Below, piece after piece: positions 15,529 through 23,481 of a stretch of DNA of 23,545 nucleotides. Positions within the stretch are counted from its first letter, which is position 1; every line of letters begins with the position of its first letter. The position numbers and the translations under genes were made by a program. The stretch is from CBDCWA01 sp046048295 (GTDB lineage: Bacteria; Pseudomonadota; Alphaproteobacteria; Rhizobiales; Hyphomicrobiaceae): assembly GCA_046048295.1 (NCBI GenBank), contig JBJOGJ010000033.1:1-23545 (forward strand), read 5' to 3'. The notes beneath the pieces are model-generated. The model was not told where the DNA came from and searched no databases. It saw only the letters and a program-made list of their open reading frames with translations.

Positions 15529-17988
15529 CTAGATGTCGAGGTTCACGACTGACAGCGCGTTCTGCTGGATGAACTCGCGCCTTGGCTCGACGACGTCACC
15601 CATCAGCTTCGCGAAGATCTCGTCGGCCTCGCTGAGGTCGCCGAGCTTCACCTGCAGGAGCGTGCGCGTATCCGGGTCGAGCGTTGTCTCCCAGAGCTGC
15701 TCGTAGTTCATCTCGCCCAGCCCTTTGTAGCGCTGCATCGAGATGCCCTTGCGGCCGACTTCGAACACCGCGTCTACGAGGTCGCGCGGACCATGGATTG
15801 CCCGCTCGCTTTCCTTCCGCTTGAGCACGCCCGGCAGCCCGTAGACCTCCGCGAGGTGGGCGTGCTTCTCGTTGAGGCGGCGTGCCTCGAGCGAAACAAT
15901 GAGTTGGCGATCGAGGATCTGTACCTCTGTCACGCCGCGGACGGTCCGCTTGAACACGTATCCCTCGCTGCCGAGCTGTCCTTCCCATCCCTTCTCGGTT
16001 TCTTCGGCGATAACGTCGAGCCTGCGTGCCACCTCGCCGGCGACGGCATTCGCCCGCTCTTCGGAAGCGAGAAGTTCCGGCTCGAAGGCCTTGGCGATAG
16101 CGGCCTGTTCGACGACGAAGCGGGAATACCGTGAATGGAGGCCGTCGATGAGACCTGTTATTGCACGGGCCTGGTCGACGATGTCCCTGAGGTCGCGGCC
16201 CGCGATCTCGCCGCCGGACCCTGACTTGAGAATGCAGTCTTCGAGCCCGGAATCCACCAGGAAATCGTCGAACGCGCGCTGGTCCTTGAGGTAGGTCTCC
16301 GACTTGCCGCGGTTCACTTTGTAGAGTGGCGGCTGCGCGATGTAGAGATGCCCTTTCTCCACGAGCTCGGGCATTTGGCGGTAGAAGAATGTCAGGAGCA
16401 GCGTGCGGATGTGTGCGCCGTCGACATCGGCATCCGTCATGATGATGATTTTGTGGTAGCGCAGTTTCTCGAGGTTGAAGCCGCCGTCATCGCCACGGCC
16501 GATACCGGTGCCGAGCGCGGTGATGAGCGTGCCGATCTCCTGGCTGGACAGCATCTTGTCCATACGCGCCCGCTCGACGTTGAGAATCTTGCCGCGGATG
16601 GGAAGCACGGCCTGGAATTCACTGTTACGCGCTTGGCGCGCTGTTCCGCCTGCCGAGTCGCCCTCGACGATGAACATCTCGGTCTTCGATGCGTCCCGAT
16701 CCCGGCATTCGGCGAGCTTGCCCGGCAGGTTCGCCATGTCGAGTGCGCCTTTGCGCCGGGTGAGCTCACGCGCTTTGCGCGCCGCTTCGCGCGCCGCTGC
16801 CGCCTCGATGATCTTTCCGACGATGGCCTTGGCTTCCTTCGGGTGCTCCTCGAACCACTGCGAGAGCTGTTCGCCGGCGACGTTTTCGACCACCGGCTTG
16901 ACCTCGGAGGAGACCAGCTTGTCCTTGGTCTGGCTTGAGAATTTCGGGTCTGGCACCTTCACCGAGAGCACGCAGGTGAGCCCCTCGCGCGCGTCGTCGC
17001 CCGTGAAGGAGATCTTCTCCTTCTTGGTCACGCCGTTCTCCTCGGCATACTTGTTGATGACGCGCGTCAGTGCGGCGCGGAAACCGGCGAGGTGCGTGCC
17101 GCCGTCGCGCTGCGGAATGTTGTTGGTGAAGCAGAGCATGTTCTCGTGGTAGCTGTCGTTCCACCACATCGCGATCTCGGCGGTGATGCCGTCGCGCTCG
17201 CCGCGCACCGCGATCGGTGCAGCGAGAAGGCCGTTCTTGGAGCGGTCGAGGTAGCGCACGTACTCGGCGAGACCACCCTCGTAGAACATCCGCTCGCGCT
17301 TTTCGTCGGCGTGGCGCTGGTCGGTCAAGACGATCTCGGCGCCGGAGTTGAGGAAGGCCAGTTCGCGCAGGCGATGCTCGAGCGTCTGGTAGTCGAACTC
17401 GACCATCGTGAACGTTTCAGTCGACGGCAGGAAGGTCACGCGCGTGCCGCGCTTGCCCTCGGGCGCCTCGCCGACGATCTTCAGCGGCGCCACCGCGTCG
17501 CCGTGGACGAACTCGACGAAGTGTTCCTTGCCGTCTCGCCAGACGGTCAGCTGCAGGCTCTTCGAGAGTGCGTTGACCACCGTCACGCCGACGCCGTGTA
17601 GGCCGCCCGACACCTTGTAGGGGTTGCCGTCCTCACCTTCTTCGTTGAACTTTCCGCCGGCGTGCAACTGGGTCATGATGACCTCGGCCGCCGATTTGCC
17701 CTCGCCCGCGTGCATGTCGACAGGGATGCCGCGGCCATCGTCCTCGACCGTGCATGAGCCGTCGGGGTTCAGCGTGACGTGGACTTTGGTTCCGAAGCCA
17801 GCCATCACCTCGTCGATGGAGTTGTCGACGACCTCGTAGACCATGTGATGGAGGCCGGAACCGTCATCGGTGTCGCCGATGTACATGCCGGGGCGCTTGC
17901 GGACAGCATCAAGGCCCTTCAAAACCTTGATTTTTTCCGCCCCGTAGTTGCCGGCACCGTTGTTTGGCTGGATCTGTTCCGCGCTCAT
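15529..17988 (-). CDS. gyrB: DNA gyrase subunit B
   Basis: 819 residues. With GyrA it introduces negative supercoils using ATP. The GHKL ATPase domain shows EVVDNSIDEVMAGF, EDDGRGIPVDMH and GGLHGVGVTVVNALS. The transducer domain is followed by the TOPRIM domain with EGDSAGGTARQARN and the metal site MTDADVDGAHIRTLL. The C-terminal signature is QRYKGLGEMNYEQLWETT. The start MSAEQIQ has AAGGA and GGGA upstream and the length is normal. It lies 173 bases after recF on the same strand; TATAGA at 18027-18032, 39 bases before the ATG, may be part of its own promoter, but no -35 is evident. An extended segment after the TOPRIM domain (about residues 580-720) is as in other alphaproteobacterial GyrB. 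Confidence 0.98.
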   Translation of the reverse strand: MSAEQIQPNNGAGNYGAEKIKVLKGLDAVRKRPGMYIGDTDDGSGLHHMVYEVVDNSIDEVMAGFGTKVHVTLNPDGSCTVEDDGRGIPVDMHAGEGKSAAEVIMTQLHAGGKFNEEGEDGNPYKVSGGLHGVGVTVVNALSKSLQLTVWRDGKEHFVEFVHGDAVAPLKIVGEAPEGKRGTRVTFLPSTETFTMVEFDYQTLEHRLRELAFLNSGAEIVLTDQRHADEKRERMFYEGGLAEYVRYLDRSKNGLLAAPIAVRGERDGITAEIAMWWNDSYHENMLCFTNNIPQRDGGTHLAGFRAALTRVINKYAEENGVTKKEKISFTGDDAREGLTCVLSVKVPDPKFSSQTKDKLVSSEVKPVVENVAGEQLSQWFEEHPKEAKAIVGKIIEAAAAREAARKARELTRRKGALDMANLPGKLAECRDRDASKTEMFIVEGDSAGGTARQARNSEFQAVLPIRGKILNVERARMDKMLSSQEIGTLITALGTGIGRGDDGGFNLEKLRYHKIIIMTDADVDGAHIRTLLLTFFYRQMPELVEKGHLYIAQPPLYKVNRGKSETYLKDQRAFDDFLVDSGLEDCILKSGSGGEIAGRDLRDIVDQARAITGLIDGLHSRYSRFVVEQAAIAKAFEPELLASEERANAVAGEVARRLDVIAEETEKGWEGQLGSEGYVFKRTVRGVTEVQILDRQLIVSLEARRLNEKHAHLAEVYGLPGVLKRKESERAIHGPRDLVDAVFEVGRKGISMQRYKGLGEMNYEQLWETTLDPDTRTLLQVKLGDLSEADEIFAKLMGDVVEPRREFIQQNALSVVNLDI

Positions 17989-18026
17989 GAATTCCCTGTC
18001 CTTTGAGGTACTTCTTGTTTGTGAAT

Positions 18027-18032
18027 TCTATA
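18027..18032 (-). promoter_or_regulatory. candidate -10 element (TATAGA) for gyrB
   Basis: TATAGA on the minus strand 39 bases upstream of the gyrB ATG, within the 173-base recF-gyrB spacer. No -35 match is found 16-18 bases upstream. The spacer also contains an 8-base inverted repeat, GCAATAGC at 18108-18115 and GCTATTGC at 18161-18168, whose far arm overlaps the recF stop. Confidence 0.25.
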
Positions 18033-18161
18033 CCACGATTTGCGAGGAAGCGGGGCGGAAATCGTCCGGTCAGCCACCGCGATCGACAAATAAAATGCCG
18101 TTTTTGGGCAATAGCTTACGCGAGAAATCCAAGACCTTCTGACGCCCGCTTGTTTAGCCCG

Positions 18162-19349
18162 CTATTGCGCTTCGATCCGGCCTTCCTCGACCTTCAGGAA
18201 AGCCGCCCGGCCCTGCAGCCCTGCGAACGCTTCCGCGTCCGTGCCGGTCATCCACGCTTGTGCTCCAATCCGGATGATCTCGTCGTAGAGCGCCTCGCGC
18301 CGAAGCGCATCGAGGTGCGCCGATATCTCGTCCAGCAGAAGGATCGGTGGTGCACCGGACCGTCGCCCTGCAAGCAGTTCTGCGTGCGCGAGGATCAGCC
18401 CGATGAGCAGGGATTTCTGCTCTCCCGTCGAGCAGCTCGCGGCCGAAATGGCCTTCGGCCCATGCGTGGCGCAGAGATCGGTGCGGTGCGGCCCTTCCAG
18501 GGTTCTGCCCGCCGCACGATCCCGCTCGCGCTTCGATCTGAGGCGAGCCGCGTAGTCGTCCTCCACGTCGACGGCCGGCCTTTGCGCCAGGTCCTGCTCG
18601 AGGCCGCCCTGCAGAACGATATCGCACCAAGGGAATGGCGAATCCGGACGCTGCTCTCGCCTGGTGTTTATCGTATGCAGCAATGCCGAAACGGCCTCCA
18701 GTCTGGCTGCGGCTATGGCGACGCCGGTTTCCGCCATCTGCAGCTCGAGCCCCGCCAATTGGCGGTCGTCCCTGACCCCTGTTTCCAGCAGCCGGTTGCG
18801 GCTGCGCATCGCACGCTCGAAGCGAGACGCATAGGTTCCGATGGCAGGATCGAAGCACAGGATCAGGCGGTCGAGGAAACGCCGCCGATCGCTGGCCGAA
18901 CCTGTGAAAAGCCCATCCATCGCCGGTGTAAGCCAGACGATCTCGACGAGTTCCGCGAGCGCCGTCGGGCCGCAACGTTCGCCGTCTATGCTGACGAGCC
19001 GGCCGGCGCGCGCACGCCCTTCCGTTCCGGCTGGAAGGAGCCCGGTCCCGATCCGGACCGTCTCGCCCTGGCTGACCACCTCCGCGCTCACCGTCCAGCC
19101 GCCTGCGCCGGACCTCCGCGCCAACTCGTCATACGCAGCGCGCCTGAGCCCTTGCCCGGGCGCCAGAAGCGACAATGCCTCGAGCAGATTGGTCTTGCCG
19201 GCACCGTTCGCGCCAAACAGCACGTTGAGGCCCGGAGACGCTTGCAGCTGCGCGTTCGAATAGTTGCGGTAATTGGAGACCGTCAGACGGCGCACCCAGA
19301 TATTTCCGGTCTCGGACTGATGCTCACGTTCCTGACTAGCTCCACTCAT
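18162..19349 (-). CDS. recF: DNA replication and repair protein RecF
   Basis: 395 residues from the ATG at 19349. RecF is an ABC-type ATPase that loads RecA with RecO and RecR at single-strand gaps. The sequence shows VRRLTVSNYRNY near the start, Walker A GANGAGKT (46-53), the signature STGEQKSLLIGLILAHAEL and Walker B ILLLDEISAHLD. I chose the ATG at 19349 because it overlaps the stop of the upstream gene as ATGA and has CAGGTG before it; a start at 19385 would add 12 residues inside that gene. In most relatives recF follows dnaN directly; here an unrelated gene intervenes. The non-conserved 18-residue N-terminal extension before VRRLTV is not unusual. Confidence 0.95.
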   Translation of the reverse strand: MSGASQEREHQSETGNIWVRRLTVSNYRNYSNAQLQASPGLNVLFGANGAGKTNLLEALSLLAPGQGLRRAAYDELARRSGAGGWTVSAEVVSQGETVRIGTGLLPAGTEGRARAGRLVSIDGERCGPTALAELVEIVWLTPAMDGLFTGSASDRRRFLDRLILCFDPAIGTYASRFERAMRSRNRLLETGVRDDRQLAGLELQMAETGVAIAAARLEAVSALLHTINTRREQRPDSPFPWCDIVLQGGLEQDLAQRPAVDVEDDYAARLRSKRERDRAAGRTLEGPHRTDLCATHGPKAISAASCSTGEQKSLLIGLILAHAELLAGRRSGAPPILLLDEISAHLDALRREALYDEIIRIGAQAWMTGTDAEAFAGLQGRAAFLKVEEGRIEAQ

Positions 19350-19885
19350 CGCACCTGGTCCAGCTGTCGATACTCCGCTTCCCAATCCCAGCCCTTCCTC
19401 CTGCTGGTTTCCTCGATGAAGCCACTAATCCGACTCGATACGAACCCTCCCTCCCGCGTAAGCTGCCTGATGATCGGATAATGTTCTGTCAGCAACAGTC
19501 TGATCAGGGGCTCGTGTTGTGAGGTGTAGACTGTACGATCGAGTTGACGTTGATGCCTGGCATGGAGGACTGCATTGCAGTATGAGATGCAAAGTTCGAC
19601 ATAACCCATGTAAATTGCCCATTCGCGCTCTTCTGGATTCCGCTGCGAATAGACCATCGTCAGGCATTCCGGTTGCCATTTGCGGCTGAGAACCAACACT
19701 TCGGGATGTTTTAACCGATAGTCCATTAGGCGATCATACAGATCTTCGAGCCTAGTCTCGCGCGAAGCCGAATAGGTTCGATGGCTCAATCGCCACGAGA
19801 GGAGCCCGATCGCCAGCGAGAACAGCGCTGCCACCAGCGATACGCTCGCTACGAGGATCGCCCCAACTAGTGGCGACTGGGTCAT
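19346..19885 (-). CDS. membrane-anchored protein of unknown function inserted between dnaN and recF
   Basis: 179 residues. One N-terminal membrane helix (about 8-31, VGAILVASVSLVAALFSLAI) is followed by a helical, charged cytoplasmic or periplasmic part with several tryptophans and tyrosines and the stretches ETRLEDLYDRLMDYRLKHPE and ISGFIEETSRRKGWDWEAE. The architecture resembles loosely defined one-helix proteins such as the DUF4760/DUF6082-like groups, but I cannot assign a family. The gene starts 17 bases after the dnaN stop, with a poor ribosome site, and its TGA overlaps the recF ATG. GC counted by hand over 19381-19560 is about 54 %, clearly below recF (one row about 77 %) and gyrB (one row about 65 %). 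That points to later acquisition into the replication operon. Confidence 0.72.
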   Translation of the reverse strand: MTQSPLVGAILVASVSLVAALFSLAIGLLSWRLSHRTYSASRETRLEDLYDRLMDYRLKHPEVLVLSRKWQPECLTMVYSQRNPEEREWAIYMGYVELCISYCNAVLHARHQRQLDRTVYTSQHEPLIRLLLTEHYPIIRQLTREGGFVSSRISGFIEETSRRKGWDWEAEYRQLDQVR

Positions 19886-19902
19886 CTGGCTATCGCACTC
19901 GC

Positions 19903-21021
19903 CTAGACGCGCATCGGCATGAGAACGTAGAGCGCGTTCTCGTCGGCGCCGTCACGCACCATGGTCGGAGACCCTGGGTCGGCCAGTCGAAACACCACGT
20001 GATCGCTCTCCAGCTGGCCGGCTATGTCCAGCAGATAGCGAGCATTGAAGCCGATCTCCAGGGGGGCTGCCTCGTACTCGACTGCGAGTTTCTCCGTTGC
20101 ACTGCCGCCTTCGGGGTTGTTGACGGTCAAGACCAGGCTGTCGCTGCCGAGGTTGAGCTTGACCGCCCGCCCGCGCTCGCTGGCGATCGTGGAGACACGG
20201 TCGACGGCACTCATGAACTGGGCATTGGAGACCTTGAGTTCCTTGTCGTTGCCTTGCGGGATGACCCGAGCATAGTCGGGGAAGGTGCCGTCGATGAGCT
20301 TCGAGGTTAGCGCCACCGTTCCGCACTCGAAACGGATCTTCGAGGTCGATACGCTGACCGAGACGACTGCGTTGGAATCTTCGATCAGCCTGTGAATTTC
20401 ATGCACCGTCTTGCGCGGCACGATTACGCCCGGCATTCCCGTGGCGCCTGCGGGCAGTGGCAAGTCGGCCTGCGCGAGCCGGTGGCCATCGGTCGCGACA
20501 GCTCGCAGCATCGCCTGCCCGGCCTGTTCGGCCTGATGGAGGTAGATGCCGTTGAGGTAGTAGCGTGTCTCTTCCGTCGAGATCGCAAAACGGGTCTTCT
20601 CGATCAGCCGGCGTAGATCCTTCGCGGCGATCTCGAAACCGTGGCTCATCTCACCGGGGGCGAGATCGGGAAAGTCCTCGGCCGGCAATGTCTGCAGTGC
20701 AAACCGCGACTGCCCTGCCGTGAGCGATAGCCGCCCTTGCTCGGCATTGCGTGCAAGTTCGACCTTCGAGCCATCGGGCAGTTTCCTGACGATATCATGC
20801 AGCACGTGCGCGGGCACCGTTACCGCGCCCGGCTCCAGCACGTCCGCGGGAGCCTCCTCGACGACCTCCCGCTCTAGGTCGGTGGCCTTGAACAGCAGGC
20901 CGTTGTCCGTCGCCTTCAGCAGGACATTCGACAGGATCGGGATGGTTGTGCGGCGCTCGACGACGCTCGTCACATGGCTCAACGCTCTCAGAAGCTCGCC
21001 GCGCTCAATCTCAATCCGCAT
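19903..21021 (-). CDS. dnaN: DNA polymerase III beta subunit (sliding clamp)
   Basis: 372 residues, the normal length for the family. The clamp encircles DNA and tethers polymerase III and repair partners. The ATG at 21021 has GAGG 7 bases upstream and gives the typical start MRIEIERGELLRALSHVTSVVERR; the open frame continues 64 codons upstream but that part is not related to DnaN. Other conserved stretches are TIPILSNVLLKA, FKATDLEREVVEEAPADV, TEETRYYLNGIYLH, VATDGHRLAQ and the C-terminal ALYVLMPMRV. It is separated from dnaA by a 251-base gap containing a terminator, so it probably has its own promoter; TTGACG at about 21145 is a possible -35 but no good -10 follows. Confidence 0.97.
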   Translation of the reverse strand: MRIEIERGELLRALSHVTSVVERRTTIPILSNVLLKATDNGLLFKATDLEREVVEEAPADVLEPGAVTVPAHVLHDIVRKLPDGSKVELARNAEQGRLSLTAGQSRFALQTLPAEDFPDLAPGEMSHGFEIAAKDLRRLIEKTRFAISTEETRYYLNGIYLHQAEQAGQAMLRAVATDGHRLAQADLPLPAGATGMPGVIVPRKTVHEIHRLIEDSNAVVSVSVSTSKIRFECGTVALTSKLIDGTFPDYARVIPQGNDKELKVSNAQFMSAVDRVSTIASERGRAVKLNLGSDSLVLTVNNPEGGSATEKLAVEYEAAPLEIGFNARYLLDIAGQLESDHVVFRLADPGSPTMVRDGADENALYVLMPMRV

Positions 21022-21203
21022 ATTCTTGCCTCGACGGTCTCTTTTGACTGCTCGGATCCGCGATCCGGGGACTGTTGCCCCGCTCTCTCTTGCGGAGACT
21101 GTCGTGTTGGTTTCGTGAGGAGAGAGGGATTCGCGAGCCGTCAAATTGACCGCAACCGGCAGCATTTGGCAAGAGCGTGCGGACCAAAGGTTGCATCGAC
21201 GCA

Positions 21204-21241
21204 CAAAAAACAAGAAAGGCGGGGCACAGATGCACCCCGCC
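21204..21241 (-). terminator. rho-independent terminator downstream of dnaA
   Basis: Reading along the minus strand, arm GGCGGGG and arm CCCCGCC form a 7-pair GC stem, extendable by wobble and CG pairs around an ATCT loop, followed at once by TTTCTTGTTTTTTG. It lies about 32 bases after the dnaA stop. This is the clearest terminator in the window and implies that most dnaA transcripts end before dnaN. Confidence 0.85.
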
Positions 21242-21272
21242 CGCCGAAAGTACGCCCTCCCGGCTTGATTGC

Positions 21273-22742
21273 CTACGAACCGAGCAGCCGCTTGAGGTCG
21301 TCGATCTCGTCCCTGAGAGCATTATTGGCCTGGATCTCGCCTTCGATCTTGCGAATGGCGTGCAGGACCGTCGTGTGATCGCGACCGCCGAAACGGCGCC
21401 CGATCTCCGGCAGCGAGCGTTCCGTCAGTTGTTTGGCGAGATACATCCCGATTTGACGCGGTCTCACCACCGACCGATGCCGCCTCTGTGACAGGATGTC
21501 CCCGCGGGAGATCCCGAAATGCCGGGTGACGGCCTTGAGGATATCCTCGATCTTCAGGCGGCGCGCGTCGACTGAGTTTACGAGGTCGCGGATCATCGTC
21601 TGCGCCACTTCGACGGTGATCGGCGTCCGCATGTATTGCCAGGTGGCATGCAGCCGGGTCACGGCCCCTTCGAGTTCACGACCGCTCTCGGTGAGCTTTT
21701 CGGCCAGGAATCCAAGCACTTCCGGGCTCATCTCGAAAGACGGATCGGCGAGCCGTCGTTCCTGGACGCGCTTCTCCAACACCTTGAGGCGCATCTCCCT
21801 GTCGAGCGCCCCGATCTCGGTCACCAGCCCGCGCTGCAGGCGGTCGCGCATGCGCTCCGGCAGCTTGCTGATCTGGTTCGGCGCGCGCGAGGAAGCGACG
21901 ACGACCTGCCGGCCGGAATCGAGCAGCCTGTTGATGATGTGGTCGAATTCCTGCTCCGTCTGCTGTCCGCGCAGGAATTCCAGATCGTCTATGAGCAGCA
22001 CGTCGATGGACTGGAAGGTGCCCTTGAATGCCATTGCGTCCTGGCTGCGGAGCGCGTCCACGAAGCGATAGCGGAAGTGCTCCGCCGTGAGGTAGAGGAG
22101 CTGCGCCCGCGGAGCACGGCGTTGCACCTCCCAGGCGATGGCGTGCAGCAGGTGCGTCTTGCCGAGCCCGACGGAGGAGTGAAGGAACAGCGGGTTGAAG
22201 CCGCAGCCCCCGCCGAGAACGGTCTCCGCGACCTGCAGCGCGCCCGAATGAGCCATGCGGTTCGCCGATCCGACGACGAAGCTCTCGAAGGTATAGCGAG
22301 AATCCAGGGGCGAACCCTCGAATCCACCGGCGAAGGTGCGGCACTGCTGCGCCTGAATCCCGTTTGCGCTTTGGGACGCCTGACGAATTTGTACTTCACT
22401 ATTGGCCAGCGACGGTTCCTGCTCGTCCCGCGACAAGTTCCGCTCGACAGCACTACGTCCTGCTGCAACGGGCTGTCGCAGAACGACCTCGACCTGCTGA
22501 ACTTCCTTGAACTCGGACTTGCAGCACTCGAGCAGTGCGTCGGCATAATGGCTCTGGATCCAGTTGCGCAGGAATTTCACAGGAACGGAGGCCCTGACGG
22601 TTTCGCCGTCGAATTGCTCGAGTTCCAGGCTCTTGAACCAGCTTGAATAGATGTCTTCTCCAAGCCGGGCCCTGAGCAGCGCCTTCACTTTCGTGCCACT
22701 GCCGTCGTTCAGGCCGTTTGAATTCTCAATCGTATCCACCAT
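21273..22742 (-). CDS. dnaA: chromosomal replication initiator DnaA
   Basis: 489 residues from the ATG at 22742, preceded by GGGG at 5 bases; an in-frame GTG at 22784, also with a GGGAG site, would add 14 residues, and I cannot exclude it. Domain I includes LGEDIYSSWFKSLELE and WIQSHYADALLECCKSEF. A variable linker is followed by the AAA+ domain: NPLFLHSSVGLGKTHLLHAI (Walker A), IDVLLIDDLEFLRG (Walker B) and VVVASSRAPNQISKLPERM (sensor 1). Domain IV ends with the DNA-binding signature GGRDHTTVLHAIRKIE. The protein binds DnaA boxes at oriC, opens the duplex and loads the helicase. It is followed by a strong terminator. Confidence 0.97.
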   Translation of the reverse strand: MVDTIENSNGLNDGSGTKVKALLRARLGEDIYSSWFKSLELEQFDGETVRASVPVKFLRNWIQSHYADALLECCKSEFKEVQQVEVVLRQPVAAGRSAVERNLSRDEQEPSLANSEVQIRQASQSANGIQAQQCRTFAGGFEGSPLDSRYTFESFVVGSANRMAHSGALQVAETVLGGGCGFNPLFLHSSVGLGKTHLLHAIAWEVQRRAPRAQLLYLTAEHFRYRFVDALRSQDAMAFKGTFQSIDVLLIDDLEFLRGQQTEQEFDHIINRLLDSGRQVVVASSRAPNQISKLPERMRDRLQRGLVTEIGALDREMRLKVLEKRVQERRLADPSFEMSPEVLGFLAEKLTESGRELEGAVTRLHATWQYMRTPITVEVAQTMIRDLVNSVDARRLKIEDILKAVTRHFGISRGDILSQRRHRSVVRPRQIGMYLAKQLTERSLPEIGRRFGGRDHTTVLHAIRKIEGEIQANNALRDEIDDLKRLLGS

Positions 22743-22849
22743 TTGAACCCCGCGTCCGTTGTGGTGTTTTCGTTGTTTAGGCACAGGCAGACGCTCCCGT
22801 GCGTCGTCCGCATCACGGACACACGGTCATCTGTCTGCTACTGAGAGGG

Positions 22850-22873
22850 CGGCGTTTTCTTAAGTGAACGCCG
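22850..22873. repeat. inverted repeat CGGCGTT - 10 bases - AACGCCG
   Basis: A perfect 7-pair stem with a 10-base AT-rich loop, about 110 bases before the dnaA ATG and likely inside the dnaA leader. No T-run follows on either strand, so it is not a terminator. It could be a protein-binding dyad or a leader structure. Confidence 0.5.
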
Positions 22874-23010
22874 TGAATACGCTGGATCGCGACGAAACGC
22901 GGTACCCGCGAGCTGATGAGCCCACTATGGGCAGGCTTCCCGACACGGCAGCATGCACGCGACGTGCAGCGACCGTGTTCTCTGGTCTGCATCTGACGGC
23001 TGGGAAAGCC

Positions 23011-23042
23011 CATGACCTTGCGCGAGGGACACGCAAGTCATG
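23011..23042. repeat. long hairpin, 11 base pairs with one bulged base
   Basis: CATGACCTTGCG (23011-23022) and CGCAAGTCATG (23032-23042) pair over 11 positions with one extra C in the first arm and a 9-base loop. No T-run follows on either strand. Further copies of the CATGAT/ATCATG end lie at 23039-23044 and 23061-23066, giving a nested second inverted repeat. Confidence 0.6.
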
Positions 23043-23188
23043 ATTGATGATCCCGAAGCGATCATGCGAGCCCGACTCCGCCAAGTACGGTCCGCAGGAT
23101 TTGGCGCTCTTTGGATCGGCCCAGACATTGCCTGCAGTCCATGGATCAGCCTGCTTCCGCAAGGAGTGATCAACAGACACAGTGCCAA

Positions 23189-23197
23189 TGTGGATAG
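23189..23197 (-). promoter_or_regulatory. DnaA box-like site (CTATCCACA)
   Basis: TGTGGATAG on the + strand is CTATCCACA on the minus strand, 8 of 9 bases of the consensus TTATCCACA. Two weaker sites with the TCCACA core follow at 23212-23220 and 23305-23313. The site lies about 450 bases upstream of dnaA and next to the AT-richer stretch, fitting either autoregulation of dnaA or an origin. Confidence 0.45.
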
Positions 23198-23464
23198 ATT
23201 TATCTGACCCCACTTCCACAGCCTCCACCCACGCGAGTTGCCTTCGACGCCCTTACATGCCCGGCACTCAAGTTAAACCAGACGCAACACACGTGATTTT
23301 AGTCAAGTCCACACCTTGGATCAGAATATCGCAAGAATTTCTCTGGCTATAAGGTTCTCAAGACAAGCAAGCAGTACCGCCAATACATCCGCCATGCTTG
23401 TAAAATCCCATTTCCAAGCGCTGGGCACCTGAAAATGTTTTGCAGAGAACCTCTGTCCCGAGGT

Positions 23465-23481
23465 GTTAATAGTTTCTTAAC
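23465..23481. promoter_or_regulatory. CtrA-type site (perfect GTTAA-N7-TTAAC)
   Basis: The same 17-base dyad pattern as at 3804-3820, with a different 7-base spacer. It lies about 720 bases from the dnaA start and 64 bases from the right edge, so it may serve a gene just outside the window or an origin. CtrA is known to bind such sites in the Caulobacter origin and in cell-cycle promoters; binding here is inferred. Confidence 0.55.

Noticed and set aside
18108..18168. 8-base inverted repeat GCAATAGC/GCTATTGC as a recF terminator
   Set aside because: The arms are 45 bases apart, the stem is AT-containing and short, and one arm overlaps the recF stop; not a convincing terminator.
22860..23228. 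Minus-strand open frame of 122 codons upstream of dnaA, with a second frame overlapping it
   Set aside because: No family resemblance, a serine- and arginine-rich composition typical of non-coding frames, third-position bases not GC-biased, and it runs through the hairpins and the DnaA box-like site.
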